Assembly (NCBI RefSeq): GCF_016900045.1
Contig: NZ_JACSNP010000018.1
Location: 1 to 34,205 of the forward strand
Length of the DNA stretch: 34,205 nt
Source of the DNA: Fusobacterium mortiferum
GTDB lineage: Bacteria; Fusobacteriota; Fusobacteriia; Fusobacteriales; Fusobacteriaceae
Reading direction: 5' to 3'
Positions 16,685 to 24,578 of the stretch are shown one piece after another; positions within the stretch are counted from its first letter, which is position 1, and every line of letters begins with the position of its first letter. The translations under genes were made by a program, and so were the position numbers. The notes beneath the pieces are model-generated. The model was not told the origin of the DNA. It worked only from the letters and a program-made list of their open reading frames with translations, and did not search any database.

Positions 16685-16790
16685 TAATATTTTTTATTTT
16701 TCATATATTCCTCTCATAATTCCTTATAAATATTGGTTTCCATAGATTTTTTCTTTTCTATTTAAATTTTATAAATACTATTTATTCTAA

Positions 16791-16819
16791 TAAAAACTCT
16801 TAAAAAATAAGAGTTTTTA
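16791..16819. repeat. Perfect 12-bp hairpin in the origin region
   Basis: TAAAAACTCTTA (16791-16802), five A, then TAAGAGTTTTTA (16808-16819). It looks like a short bidirectional terminator, yet neither neighbouring gene reads into it. It could stop stray transcription entering the origin or act as a structural element. Confidence 0.6.
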
Positions 16820-17384
16820 CATTTGCTTATAGACAATAATATTTATAAGATAATAATTGGCTCACATCTTTTTAGAATTTATAAGGAATTAAAATGTCTA
16901 TGAACAATAATAGTATAATTCAACTTCAACTTAATTAAGTAAAATTCAATACTAGCTTTAATGTCTATAAACAATAATAAATTATTAGTTAAAAAATCCC
17001 TTAATTTTTCTATATTTTGCTTTATCTTAATTTCTAAAGTATTAGAAGAAATAAGCTTTATTCCTATTGCTTATAAACAATAATATTTTTTTGCTTAGTA
17101 AAACTCTTATAAAATCAAGATTTATTAAAAATTTAAAATAAATAAACTAGAAAAAATAAGCTTTTATCCATGTGTATATTAACAAAAATATTTTTTTGTC
17201 TTATTCTTCTTAAAAACTTAAGAAAATCAATACTTTAGACTAAATTTGATTTTAATCTTACTCTGTACATATAACATAATACATATATACAAATAACAAA
17301 CTATGCTTTTTGTTTTGTTTGTTTTAATTATTCTTTTTTTTATTACAAAAAGAGTATTTTTATATAGAAATTTTCAATAAATAC

Positions 17385-17413
17385 TTGACAAAATGACAAA
17401 AATAATATAAAAT
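17385..17413 (+). promoter_or_regulatory. Promoter of rpmH and the rnpA-yidD-yidC run
   Basis: TTGACA (17385-17390) and TAAAAT (17408-17413) are 17 bases apart, about 40 bases before the rpmH ATG. Confidence 0.72.
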
Positions 17414-17452
17414 CTTTATCTGAAATATAGAATTTTTTCGGAGGTGAATAAG

Positions 17453-17587
17453 ATGAAAAGAACATACCAACCTAATAAAGCTAAAAGAAAGAAAGATCAC
17501 GGGTTCAGAGCAAGAATGGCTACTAAAAATGGTAGAAAAGTATTAAAAAGAAGAAGAGCTAGAGGTAGAAAAGTATTATCAGCATAG
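17453..17587 (+). CDS. rpmH: 50S ribosomal protein L34
   Basis: A 44-residue, strongly basic protein ([14 protein letters not shown]...[28 protein letters not shown]) that matches L34 end to end. L34 is part of the large ribosomal subunit. A GGAGGTGAAT site precedes the ATG. It is followed by a strong hairpin and then rnpA, an order found next to most bacterial origins. Usually dnaA lies on the other side, in the opposite direction; here the RPA-like initiator does. Confidence 0.98.
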   Translation: MKRTYQPNKAKRKKDHGFRARMATKNGRKVLKRRRARGRKVLSA

Positions 17588-17616
17588 AACCCGGTGTTTA
17601 ATATCACCGGGTTTTT
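17588..17616 (+). terminator. Strong hairpin terminator/attenuator after rpmH
   Basis: AACCCGGTG (17588-17596) pairs perfectly with CACCGGGTT (17605-17613), followed by T5. This is the most GC-rich hairpin in the region. It would end most rpmH transcripts; rnpA then depends on read-through or its own weak start, which would keep L34 far more abundant than RnpA. Confidence 0.88.
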
Positions 17617-17674
17617 ACAAGAACCTCTTAAGCAAAATAAAAGTTGTTTATTTAAATTTAGGAGAATAATAATC

Positions 17675-18013
17675 ATGAATAATTTGAAGAAAAACGGAGA
17701 GTTTCAAATAATCTACAATTCGGGAAGAAAAAGTTTTGGTTATTACTCTCTTATTTTTTTTAAGAGAAATGATGATAATTTAAAAAAATGTGGATTTGTT
17801 GTTAGTAAAAAAACAGGAAATGCCGTTTGTAGAAACAGATTAAAAAGATTGTTTAGAGAGTATTATCGACAAAAAGAAGAGTATATTAAAGATGGATATG
17901 ATATTATTTTTGTAGCAAAGAAAACAGCTGGAGAAAAATATAAAGAACTAAAGTTTGAAGATATTAGAAAAGATTTAGATAAAGTTTTAAATAATGCAAA
18001 GATATTTAAATAG
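17675..18013 (+). CDS. rnpA: Ribonuclease P protein component
   Basis: RnpA binds the catalytic RNase P RNA and helps process the 5' ends of tRNAs. The 112-residue protein has the family core: FGYYSLIFFKRND, CGFVVSKKTGNAVCRNRLKRLFREYYR (the RNR motif region) and DIIFVAKKTAGEKYKEL. The ATG at 17675 has AGGAG ten bases upstream and gives the family N-terminus; an upstream in-frame ATG at 17594 lies within the rpmH hairpin and is not used. yidD follows after 11 bases. Confidence 0.96.
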   Translation: MNNLKKNGEFQIIYNSGRKSFGYYSLIFFKRNDDNLKKCGFVVSKKTGNAVCRNRLKRLFREYYRQKEEYIKDGYDIIFVAKKTAGEKYKELKFEDIRKDLDKVLNNAKIFK

Positions 18014-18024
18014 GAAATTAGGTT

Positions 18025-18240
18025 ATGAAAAAAATTATACTTTTACTGATTAAATTTTATCAAAAGTATATATCTATATTTCTAGGAAAAAACTGTCGTT
18101 TTTATCCTACATGTTCAGCGTATACATATGAAGCTGTAGAGAGATTTGGAGTAATAAAGGGAGTGTACTTAGGTATACGAAGAATAATAAAATGCCATCC
18201 CTTTCATCCTGGAGGTTATGATCCAGTACCGAAAAAATAA
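18025..18240 (+). CDS. yidD: Membrane protein insertion efficiency factor YidD
   Basis: A 71-residue protein with the conserved YidD core: [62 protein letters not shown]. Its conserved cysteines are present. It is a small amphipathic, membrane-associated protein thought to assist YidC-dependent insertion. It sits between rnpA and yidC in one transcription unit, the usual order. Confidence 0.95.
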   Translation: MKKIILLLIKFYQKYISIFLGKNCRFYPTCSAYTYEAVERFGVIKGVYLGIRRIIKCHPFHPGGYDPVPKK

Positions 18241-18255
18241 AAATTAGGAGGATTA

Positions 18256-18876
18256 ATGAGTTATATTTATGGTTTATTAAAAGGAGCTATTTCGGCTTTA
18301 CTACATTTGATGTATGATTTAACAGGAAACTTTGGAGTTGCTATTATACTAGCTACTATAGTTATAAAAATTATATTACTTCCATTAACTTTAAAACAAG
18401 ATAAGTCAATGAAGAGTATGAAAGTTTTACAACCAGAAATAGAAAAAATTAAGCAACAATATCAAAATGATCCTAAGATGATGAATCAAAAAACAATGGA
18501 ATTATATCAAAAACATAAAGTTAACCCAATGGGAGGATGTTTACCTCTTCTAGTTCAATTACCTATTTTATGGGCACTATTTGGAGTTTTGAGAGATACA
18601 GCAACAGTTCCTCAAGATTCAACTTTCTTATGGATGCAACTTATTAATCCAGATCCTTACTATGTGTTACCGGTATTAAATGGAGTGGTATCATTTTTAC
18701 AGCAGAAAGTAATGGGTTCATCTGATAACCCTCAAATGAAAAATATGATGTATATTTTCCCATTAATGATGGTATTTATTTCATATAAAATGCCAGCTGG
18801 ATTACAAATTTATTGGTTAGCATCAAGTGTGTCTGCTGTAGTTCAACAGTACTTGATAATGAAAAAAGGAGACTAA
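18256..18876 (+). CDS. yidC: YidC/Oxa1 membrane protein insertase, short form
   Basis: YidC inserts and folds inner-membrane proteins, alone or with Sec. The 206-residue protein contains only the conserved membrane core: GNFGVAIILATIVIKIILLPLTLKQDKSMKSMKVLQPEIEKIKQQYQND, PMGGCLPLLVQLPILWALFGVLRD, and a last hairpin PAGLQIYWLASSVSAVVQQY. The conserved arginine of the hydrophilic groove seems to be replaced by lysine (IKIILLPLTLKQ). The large periplasmic domain of proteobacterial YidC is absent, as in Gram-positive and related forms. Good AGGAGG site upstream; only 6 bases separate it from jag. Confidence 0.95.
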   Translation: MSYIYGLLKGAISALLHLMYDLTGNFGVAIILATIVIKIILLPLTLKQDKSMKSMKVLQPEIEKIKQQYQNDPKMMNQKTMELYQKHKVNPMGGCLPLLVQLPILWALFGVLRDTATVPQDSTFLWMQLINPDPYYVLPVLNGVVSFLQQKVMGSSDNPQMKNMMYIFPLMMVFISYKMPAGLQIYWLASSVSAVVQQYLIMKKGD

Positions 18877-18882
18877 GCAAGT

Positions 18883-19644
18883 ATGAGTAATGTTATAGAA
18901 ATTAAAGCTATGAGTCAGGAGCAGGCTATAACTAGAGCATTAAAAATTATGGAAGCAACTCCTGAACAGGTAGTTAAAGTTATAGAAAAACAAAAAAGTA
19001 GATCTTTTTTTGGACTTTTCAATAGAGAAGGTATCTATGAAATTGAGATAGATAAAAATAATAGAGCTACTTCTACTGAAAAGAAAGAGGTTAAAGTAGA
19101 AAAAGTAGAAAAGGTAAAAAAAGTTGAAGAAGTAGAAAAGAAAAAAGAGATAGTAAAAGAGACTATAACTGAGACTAAAGAGATAAAAAAAGAGAAAAAA
19201 GAAAATAAAGATGTTTCTGAAGATATTAAGAAAAAAGCTGAAGAGCTTTTAGAAAATATTGGTCTAGTTTTAAAGGTTGAAGTAGATAGATTAAGTGATA
19301 AAAATTATCTAGTAAACCTATATGGAGAAGATAATGGTATCATTATCGGAAAGAAAGGAAAAACTTTAAATAGTTTTGAATATCTTTTAAACTCTTTAAT
19401 GAAAGATTATAGAATTGAAGTTGATGTAGAAGGATTTAAAGCTAAGAGAACAGAAACTTTAAGAGAGCTTGGAAAGAAGATGGCAGAGAAGGCTTTAAAA
19501 TCAGGAAAACCGGTTAGATTAAATCCTATGCCACCAAGAGAGAGAAAGATAATCCATGAAGTTGTAAATAAATATAGTGAATTGGATACATATAGTGAGG
19601 GAAGAGACCCTAAGAGATATATTGTTATAAAAAGAAAAAAATAG
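18883..19644 (+). CDS. jag: RNA-binding protein Jag/KhpB
   Basis: A 253-residue protein with three parts: the Jag_N domain (residues about 1-55, ending RSFFGLFNREGIYEI), a highly charged lysine/glutamate linker (about 60-120), then KH (GIIIGKKGKTLNSFEYLLNSLM) and R3H (NPMPPRERKIIHEVVNKY) RNA-binding domains at the C-terminus. KhpB/Jag partners with KhpA and affects cell elongation and division in other bacteria. Position between yidC and mnmE is standard. Confidence 0.94.
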   Translation: MSNVIEIKAMSQEQAITRALKIMEATPEQVVKVIEKQKSRSFFGLFNREGIYEIEIDKNNRATSTEKKEVKVEKVEKVKKVEEVEKKKEIVKETITETKEIKKEKKENKDVSEDIKKKAEELLENIGLVLKVEVDRLSDKNYLVNLYGEDNGIIIGKKGKTLNSFEYLLNSLMKDYRIEVDVEGFKAKRTETLRELGKKMAEKALKSGKPVRLNPMPPRERKIIHEVVNKYSELDTYSEGRDPKRYIVIKRKK

Positions 19645-19653
19645 GAGGCTATT

Positions 19654-21024
19654 ATGCTTTTTGATACTATAGCGGCTATTTCAACTCCTCGTGGAGAGGG
19701 TGGAATTGGTATTGTAAGAATTTCAGGAAGCGATGCTTTCACAATTCTTGAGAAGATTTTTAGACCTAAATCAGGAAAAAAAATAGAGGAATTGAGAAAT
19801 TTTAGTATAAACTATGGTCATATCTATGATGGAGATCAATTAGTAGATGAAGTAATGGTATCTATTATGAAAGCTCCCCACACTTACACTAAGGAAAATG
19901 TAGTGGAGATAAATTGCCATGGTGGATTTGTAATTACTGAAAAACTTCTTGAAACAGTTTTAAAATATGGGGCAAGACATGCTGAAATAGGAGAGTTTAC
20001 AAGAAGAGCCTTTTTAAATGGTAGAATAGATTTAACACAAGCTGAAGCTGTAATAGATATAATTCATGGGAAGACAGAAAAGTCTGTATCTTTATCATTA
20101 AACCAACTTAGAGGGGATTTAAAGGAGCAGATAGAGCATCTTAAGAAGTTAATCTTAGATGTTGCAGCTCATATTAATGTTGTACTTGATTATCCGGAAG
20201 AGGGGATAGATGATCCACTACCAGAAAATCTTGTAGGAAATCTTCAAGAGGTTGTAGATACGACTGATAGATTAATTAAATCTTATGACAAAGGAAAGAT
20301 GATTAAAGAGGGAATAAAGACAGCTATAGTAGGAAAACCTAACGTTGGGAAATCAAGCCTGTTAAACTCTGTTTTACGTGAGGAGAGAGCTATTGTAACT
20401 CATATTCCTGGAACGACTAGAGATGTCATAGAGGAAGTTGTAAATTTAAAAGGGATACCATTAATTTTAGTTGATACAGCAGGAATTAGAAAAACTGATG
20501 ATATTGTAGAAAATATTGGTGTAGAAAAATCTAAAAAAATGATAGAAAATGCTGACCTCATACTATTTGTAATAGATGGTTCAAGAGAGCTAGAAGAGGA
20601 AGATATAAAGATTCATGAGAGTATAAACTCTGAAAAAGTAATAGGGATCTTAAATAAGATAGATATGGAGAGAAAGGTAGATCTTTCAAAGCTAACTAAG
20701 ATAAAGAGTTGGATAGAGATTTCAGCTATGAAAAATATTGGAATTGATGAGATGGAAGATAAGATATATCACCATATTGTAGATGGAAATGTTGAGGATA
20801 GCTCACAAAAAATTACTATCACTAATATCAGACATAAATCTGCATTAGAAAAGACAAAGCAATATGTAGAAAATATTTTTGATACTATACATGCTGGGTT
20901 ACCAATGGATCTTATGGCTGTGGATATAAAGGGAGCTTTAGATTCGCTTTCAGAGGTAACTGGAGAGATTTCTAGTGAAGATTTATTAGATCATATTTTT
21001 AGCAATTTTTGTGTTGGAAAGTAG
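19654..21024 (+). CDS. mnmE: tRNA modification GTPase MnmE
   Basis: MnmE works with MnmG to put (carboxymethyl)aminomethyl groups on wobble uridine 34 of certain tRNAs. The 456-residue protein has the folate-binding N-domain ([22 protein letters not shown]), a helical domain holding the GTPase insertion with G1 [11 protein letters not shown]3 DTAG, G4 NKID, and the catalytic C-terminal FCVGK. Length is normal. AGGAGG lies upstream. It is separated from mnmG by a 61-base gap with a hairpin. Confidence 0.97.
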   Translation: MLFDTIAAISTPRGEGGIGIVRISGSDAFTILEKIFRPKSGKKIEELRNFSINYGHIYDGDQLVDEVMVSIMKAPHTYTKENVVEINCHGGFVITEKLLETVLKYGARHAEIGEFTRRAFLNGRIDLTQAEAVIDIIHGKTEKSVSLSLNQLRGDLKEQIEHLKKLILDVAAHINVVLDYPEEGIDDPLPENLVGNLQEVVDTTDRLIKSYDKGKMIKEGIKTAIVGKPNVGKSSLLNSVLREERAIVTHIPGTTRDVIEEVVNLKGIPLILVDTAGIRKTDDIVENIGVEKSKKMIENADLILFVIDGSRELEEEDIKIHESINSEKVIGILNKIDMERKVDLSKLTKIKSWIEISAMKNIGIDEMEDKIYHHIVDGNVEDSSQKITITNIRHKSALEKTKQYVENIFDTIHAGLPMDLMAVDIKGALDSLSEVTGEISSEDLLDHIFSNFCVGK

Positions 21025-21029
21025 TAGAT

Positions 21030-21063
21030 GAGGATGCTCAAATTTTGAGTTATCCTCTTTCTT
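21030..21063 (+). terminator. Hairpin between mnmE and mnmG
   Basis: GAGGAT...ATCCTC with an inner CTCAAA/TTTGAG pairing, then TTTCTT. It may end part of the transcripts upstream of mnmG. Confidence 0.6.
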
Positions 21064-21085
21064 AATTTATGGATTAGGAGGGAAA

Positions 21086-22933
21086 ATGAAAAAGATTTAT
21101 GATGTTATAGTTGTAGGAGGAGGGCACGCTGGAGTAGAAGCGGCACTTGCTTCAGCTAGATTAGGAAAAGATACAGCTATATTTACTTTATATTTAGATA
21201 CAGTAGCAATGATGTCATGTAATCCTTCGATTGGTGGTCCTGGAAAGAGTAATCTTGTGGCTGAAATGGATATTTTAGGTGGAGAGATGGGAAGACACAC
21301 TGATGAATTTAATCTTCAGTTAAAACATCTAAATGAGAGCAAGGGACCTGCAGCAAGAATTACAAGGGGACAAGCGGATAAGTATCTGTATAGAACTGAG
21401 ATGAGAAAAAAACTTGAACATACAGAGAACTTACATATGATTCAAGATTGTGTAGAGCAGATAATAGTTGATGAGGGAGAGATAAAGGGAGTTAGAACTA
21501 GATTAGGTCTATCTTACTTTGCTAAGGCTGTAATTTTATGTACAGGAACTTTCTTAAAAGGAAAGATAGTTATAGGGGATGTGACATACTCTGCTGGAAG
21601 ACAGGGAGAGCAATCAGCTGAAAAACTATCAGACTCTTTAAGAGATCATGGAATACATATAGAGAGATACCAAACAGCTACACCTCCAAGACTTGATAGA
21701 AGAAGTATAGACTTTTCTAAAATGGAGGAGTTAAAAGGGGAAAAGCACCCTAGATATTTCTCAATTTTTACAAATAAAGAGAGAAATAATGTAGTTCCTA
21801 CATGGCTTACACACACTACAGAGAAGACTATAGAGGTAGCTAAGGAGATGTTAAAATACTCTCCAATAGTAAGTGGAATAATAGAGACTCATGGACCTAG
21901 ACACTGCCCATCTCTAGATAGAAAAGTGCTTAATTTCCCAGATAAGACAAATCATCAAATATTCTTAGAATTAGAATCTGCTGATTCAGAAGAGATCTAT
22001 GTAAATGGGCTTACAACAGCTATGCCACCTTTTGCTCAAGAGGCGATGATGAGAACTATAGCTGGATTAGAGAATGCTAAGATAATGAGACATGGATATG
22101 CGGTTGAGTATGATTATGCTCCAGCTTCACAACTATATCCTAGTTTAGAGAGTAAAAAGATAGCTGGACTGTATTTTGCTGGACAGATAAATGGTACATC
22201 AGGTTATGAAGAGGCAGCTTGTCAAGGATTTATGGCAGGGGTAAATGCCGCTAGAAAACTTGATGGAAAGGAACCAGTAATAATTGATAGAAGTGAAGGA
22301 TATATAGGAGTTCTAATTGACGATATCATACATAAGAAGACACCAGAGCCATACAGAGTATTACCATCACGTTCAGAGTATAGATTAACATTGAGATTTG
22401 ACAATGCTTTTATGAGATTATATGAAAAGGCAAAGGAGATAGGACTTCTATCTCAAGAGAAGTTAGATTACTTAAAGAATGCTATAGATATAGTAAATAG
22501 TGAGATAGCTAGACTTAGAGAGATAAGTGTACCTATGGTTAAGGCAAATGAGCTTTTAGAGAAATTAGGTTCTAATCAAAAATTCTCTAAGGGAATAAAA
22601 ATTGGAGAGCTTCTAAAGGTTAAAGAGGTAACTTATGACAGCTTAAAGGATGTTACAGAGGTTGGAGATTATCCAGAATTTGTAAAAAATCAGATAGAGA
22701 CAATTATAAAATATGATATCTTTATTCAAAGAGAGAATGAGCAAATTGAGAAGTTTAAAAGATTAGAAGAGATGAGAATACCTAAGGATTTTGATTTTTC
22801 TACAGTAAAAGGAATCTCTAATATTGCTAGAAGTGGATTAGAAGAGATAAGACCACTATCTATAGGAGAGGCTTCAAGAATAAGTGGGGTAACAGGAAAT
22901 GATATAGCTCTACTAATTGGGTATTTAAAATAA
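21086..22933 (+). CDS. mnmG: tRNA uridine-5-carboxymethylaminomethyl modification enzyme MnmG (GidA)
   Basis: FAD-dependent partner of MnmE in U34 tRNA modification. The 615-residue protein starts DVIVVGGGHAGVEAALASARLG (FAD-binding Rossmann loop) and has the family blocks SCNPSIGGPGKSNLVAEMDILGGEMG, ESKGPAARITRGQADKYLYR, and YFAGQINGTSGYEEAACQGFMAGVNAA. The C-terminal helical domain (EEIRPLSIGEASRISGVTGNDIALLIGYLK) is complete. AGGAGG precedes the ATG. One base after its stop lies a copy of the 20-bp repeat. Confidence 0.97.
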   Translation: MKKIYDVIVVGGGHAGVEAALASARLGKDTAIFTLYLDTVAMMSCNPSIGGPGKSNLVAEMDILGGEMGRHTDEFNLQLKHLNESKGPAARITRGQADKYLYRTEMRKKLEHTENLHMIQDCVEQIIVDEGEIKGVRTRLGLSYFAKAVILCTGTFLKGKIVIGDVTYSAGRQGEQSAEKLSDSLRDHGIHIERYQTATPPRLDRRSIDFSKMEELKGEKHPRYFSIFTNKERNNVVPTWLTHTTEKTIEVAKEMLKYSPIVSGIIETHGPRHCPSLDRKVLNFPDKTNHQIFLELESADSEEIYVNGLTTAMPPFAQEAMMRTIAGLENAKIMRHGYAVEYDYAPASQLYPSLESKKIAGLYFAGQINGTSGYEEAACQGFMAGVNAARKLDGKEPVIIDRSEGYIGVLIDDIIHKKTPEPYRVLPSRSEYRLTLRFDNAFMRLYEKAKEIGLLSQEKLDYLKNAIDIVNSEIARLREISVPMVKANELLEKLGSNQKFSKGIKIGELLKVKEVTYDSLKDVTEVGDYPEFVKNQIETIIKYDIFIQRENEQIEKFKRLEEMRIPKDFDFSTVKGISNIARSGLEEIRPLSIGEASRISGVTGNDIALLIGYLK

Positions 22934-22934
22934 C

Positions 22935-22954
22935 ATGTATATAAACAAAAATAA
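22935..22954 (+). repeat. Dispersed 20-bp repeat after the mnmG stop
   Basis: Plus strand reads ATGTATATAAACAAAAATAA, one base after the mnmG stop codon and before the ribosome site of the ABC-F gene. Confidence 0.7.
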
Positions 22955-22975
22955 AAAGATTATTTAGGAGATTTA

Positions 22976-24532
22976 ATGAGTATATTAGATGTAAAAAATG
23001 TCAGCCATGGATTTGGTTCTAGAGTAATATTAGAAGATGCTTCTTTTAGACTTTTGAAAGGGGAGCATATAGGACTTGTAGGAGCTAATGGTGAGGGAAA
23101 AACAACATTTTTAAATATAATTACAGGAAATCTTATGCCAGATGAGGGAACTGTAACTTGGTGTAATCATATTACTACTGGTTATCTGGATCAGTATAGT
23201 ACATTGGAGAAGGGAAAAACTATAAGAGATATCTTAAAGTCTGCCTTCAATCATATGTTTGAATTAGAAAAAGAGATGATGGCACTGTATGAGAAGATGG
23301 GAGATTGTTCACCTGAGGAGATGGACTCTCTTATGGAAGAGGTAGGAGAGATTCAAAGTATACTGGATAGTGGAGATTTTTACTCTTTGGATTCCAAAAT
23401 AGAAGAGTATGCAAAGGGATTAGGACTTATGGATATAGGGCTTGAAAGAGATGTATCAGAGCTTTCAGGAGGACAAAGAGCCAAGATATTACTAGCTAAA
23501 GTATTACTAGAAAATCCAATGATACTTATACTAGACGAGCCTACAAACTTCCTAGATGAAAATCATATAGAGTGGTTAAAGAACTTTTTACAAAATTATG
23601 AGAATGCTTTTATATTAGTTTCACATGATATACCATTTTTAAATTCGGTAGTAAATGTAATTTACCATGTAGAAAATGCTGTATTAACTCGTTATACAGG
23701 AGATTATTATCAATTTAGAGAGATGTACGAGTTAAAGAAAAGACAGATAGAGCAAGCATATAAAAAGCAACAGAAAGAGATTGAGCATTTAAAGGATTTC
23801 ATAGCCCGTAATAAGGCTAGAGTTGCCACTACAAATCTAGCTAAGGATAGACAAAGAAAGCTAGATAGAATGGAGATTATTGAGATAGCTAAGGAGAAAC
23901 CAAAACCAACTTTTGGATTTAGCTCAGCTAGAACTCCAAGCAGAGAGGTTATAACTGTTAAGGACTTAGTAATCGGTTATAATGAAGCTCTGACTAAACC
24001 ACTTAATTTCACTGTTGAAAGAAATCAAAAGATTGCTATAAAGGGAGTAAATGGACTTGGAAAATCAACTCTATTAAAAACTCTATTAGGGAAATTAAAA
24101 CCATTAGCTGGAGAGGTAGAGCATGGACAGTTCCTAGAGATAGGATATTTTGAGCAGGAAGAAAAGGCTGGAAATACTACTACAGCTCTAGATGAGATAT
24201 GGAATGAATTTCCGAGTATGACTAATGCGGAAGTAAGAGCTGCCCTTGCAAAATGTGGATTAACAACTAATCATATAACAAGTCAGATGCAGGTGTTATC
24301 AGGAGGAGAAAATGCTAAGGTACGTCTATGTAAACTTATGCTTAGAGACATTAATTTGCTTGTTTTAGACGAGCCAACTAACCACCTAGATATAGATGCT
24401 AAAGAGGAGTTAAAAAGAGCTTTAAAAGAGTTTAAAGGGACGATAGTATTGGTAAGCCATGAGCCAGATTTCTATATGGATATAGCAACAGAGGTTTGGA
24501 ATGTAGAAGATTGGACAACTAAGATAGTATAA
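22976..24532 (+). CDS. ABC-F family ATPase (ribosome-associated type)
   Basis: A soluble protein of 518 residues with two ABC ATPase domains and no membrane segments. Domain 1: Walker A GANGEGKTT, signature LSGGQRAK, Walker B LILDEPTNFLD. Domain 2: GVNGLGKST, LSGGENAK, LLVLDEPTNHLD. The linker (about residues 245-320) is charged and helical (EMYELKKRQIEQAYKKQQKEIEHLKDFIARNKARVA), as in ABC-F proteins that act on the ribosomal E/P site. ABC-F members resolve stalled ribosomes or confer antibiotic protection; which applies here is not clear. It resembles YbiT/YkpA-type housekeeping members. AGGAG upstream. Confidence 0.9.
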   Translation: MSILDVKNVSHGFGSRVILEDASFRLLKGEHIGLVGANGEGKTTFLNIITGNLMPDEGTVTWCNHITTGYLDQYSTLEKGKTIRDILKSAFNHMFELEKEMMALYEKMGDCSPEEMDSLMEEVGEIQSILDSGDFYSLDSKIEEYAKGLGLMDIGLERDVSELSGGQRAKILLAKVLLENPMILILDEPTNFLDENHIEWLKNFLQNYENAFILVSHDIPFLNSVVNVIYHVENAVLTRYTGDYYQFREMYELKKRQIEQAYKKQQKEIEHLKDFIARNKARVATTNLAKDRQRKLDRMEIIEIAKEKPKPTFGFSSARTPSREVITVKDLVIGYNEALTKPLNFTVERNQKIAIKGVNGLGKSTLLKTLLGKLKPLAGEVEHGQFLEIGYFEQEEKAGNTTTALDEIWNEFPSMTNAEVRAALAKCGLTTNHITSQMQVLSGGENAKVRLCKLMLRDINLLVLDEPTNHLDIDAKEELKRALKEFKGTIVLVSHEPDFYMDIATEVWNVEDWTTKIV

Positions 24533-24552
24533 TTATTACTGTCTATATACAA
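24533..24552 (-). repeat. Dispersed 20-bp repeat abutting the ABC-F stop codon
   Basis: Minus strand reads TTGTATATAGACAGTAATAA. It starts at the base after the stop codon (24530-24532) and is antisense to the gene. Confidence 0.75.
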
Positions 24553-24578
24553 TAAAAAGTTTTATATTTTTTAAAGAG

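Larger units (their letters stand above)
16641..17191 (+). repeat. Iteron-like array: seven direct copies of a 20-bp repeat
   Basis: Copies at 16641-16660, 16671-16690, 16823-16842, 16894-16913, 16961-16980, 17067-17086 and 17172-17191, all on the plus strand. Consensus with the dispersed copies is WTGTATATRRACARTAATAW; the strongest part is TATRRACAATAATA. Start-to-start distances are 30, 152, 71, 67, 106 and 105 bases. The last two copies belong to longer similar units (17043-17097 and 17148-17203) that share TAGAA.AAATAAGCTTT upstream and ATATTTTTTTG downstream. Plasmid initiators of the RPA class bind such iterons. Confidence 0.82.
16600..17452. other. Candidate replication origin: AT-rich divergent intergenic region with iterons
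   Basis: These 853 bases separate leftward initiator and rightward rpmH and contain no gene. They hold seven direct 20-bp repeats, a perfect 12-bp hairpin, and at 17302-17345 a T-rich run (TTTTTGTTTTG...) that could unwind easily. The gene order to the right is the usual oriC neighbourhood. I found no cluster of canonical DnaA boxes (TTATNCACA); the closest string is TTATCCATG near 17165. Genes face away on both sides. Origin function is inferred. Confidence 0.62.

Noticed and set aside
17160-17172. TTATCCATG, close to a DnaA box (TTATCCACA)
   Set aside because: Two mismatches, single, and explained by the repeat flank. No second box nearby, so not called a DnaA-type oriC.
16641-17191. Direct repeats as a CRISPR array
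   Set aside because: Repeats are only 20 bp, degenerate, irregularly spaced (30-152 bases) and no cas genes are near; iterons fit better.
17263-17300. Two more degenerate iteron-like strings (GTACATATAACATAATAC and ACATATATACAAATAACAAA)
   Set aside because: Too many mismatches or shifts to count as copies, though they extend the array region.
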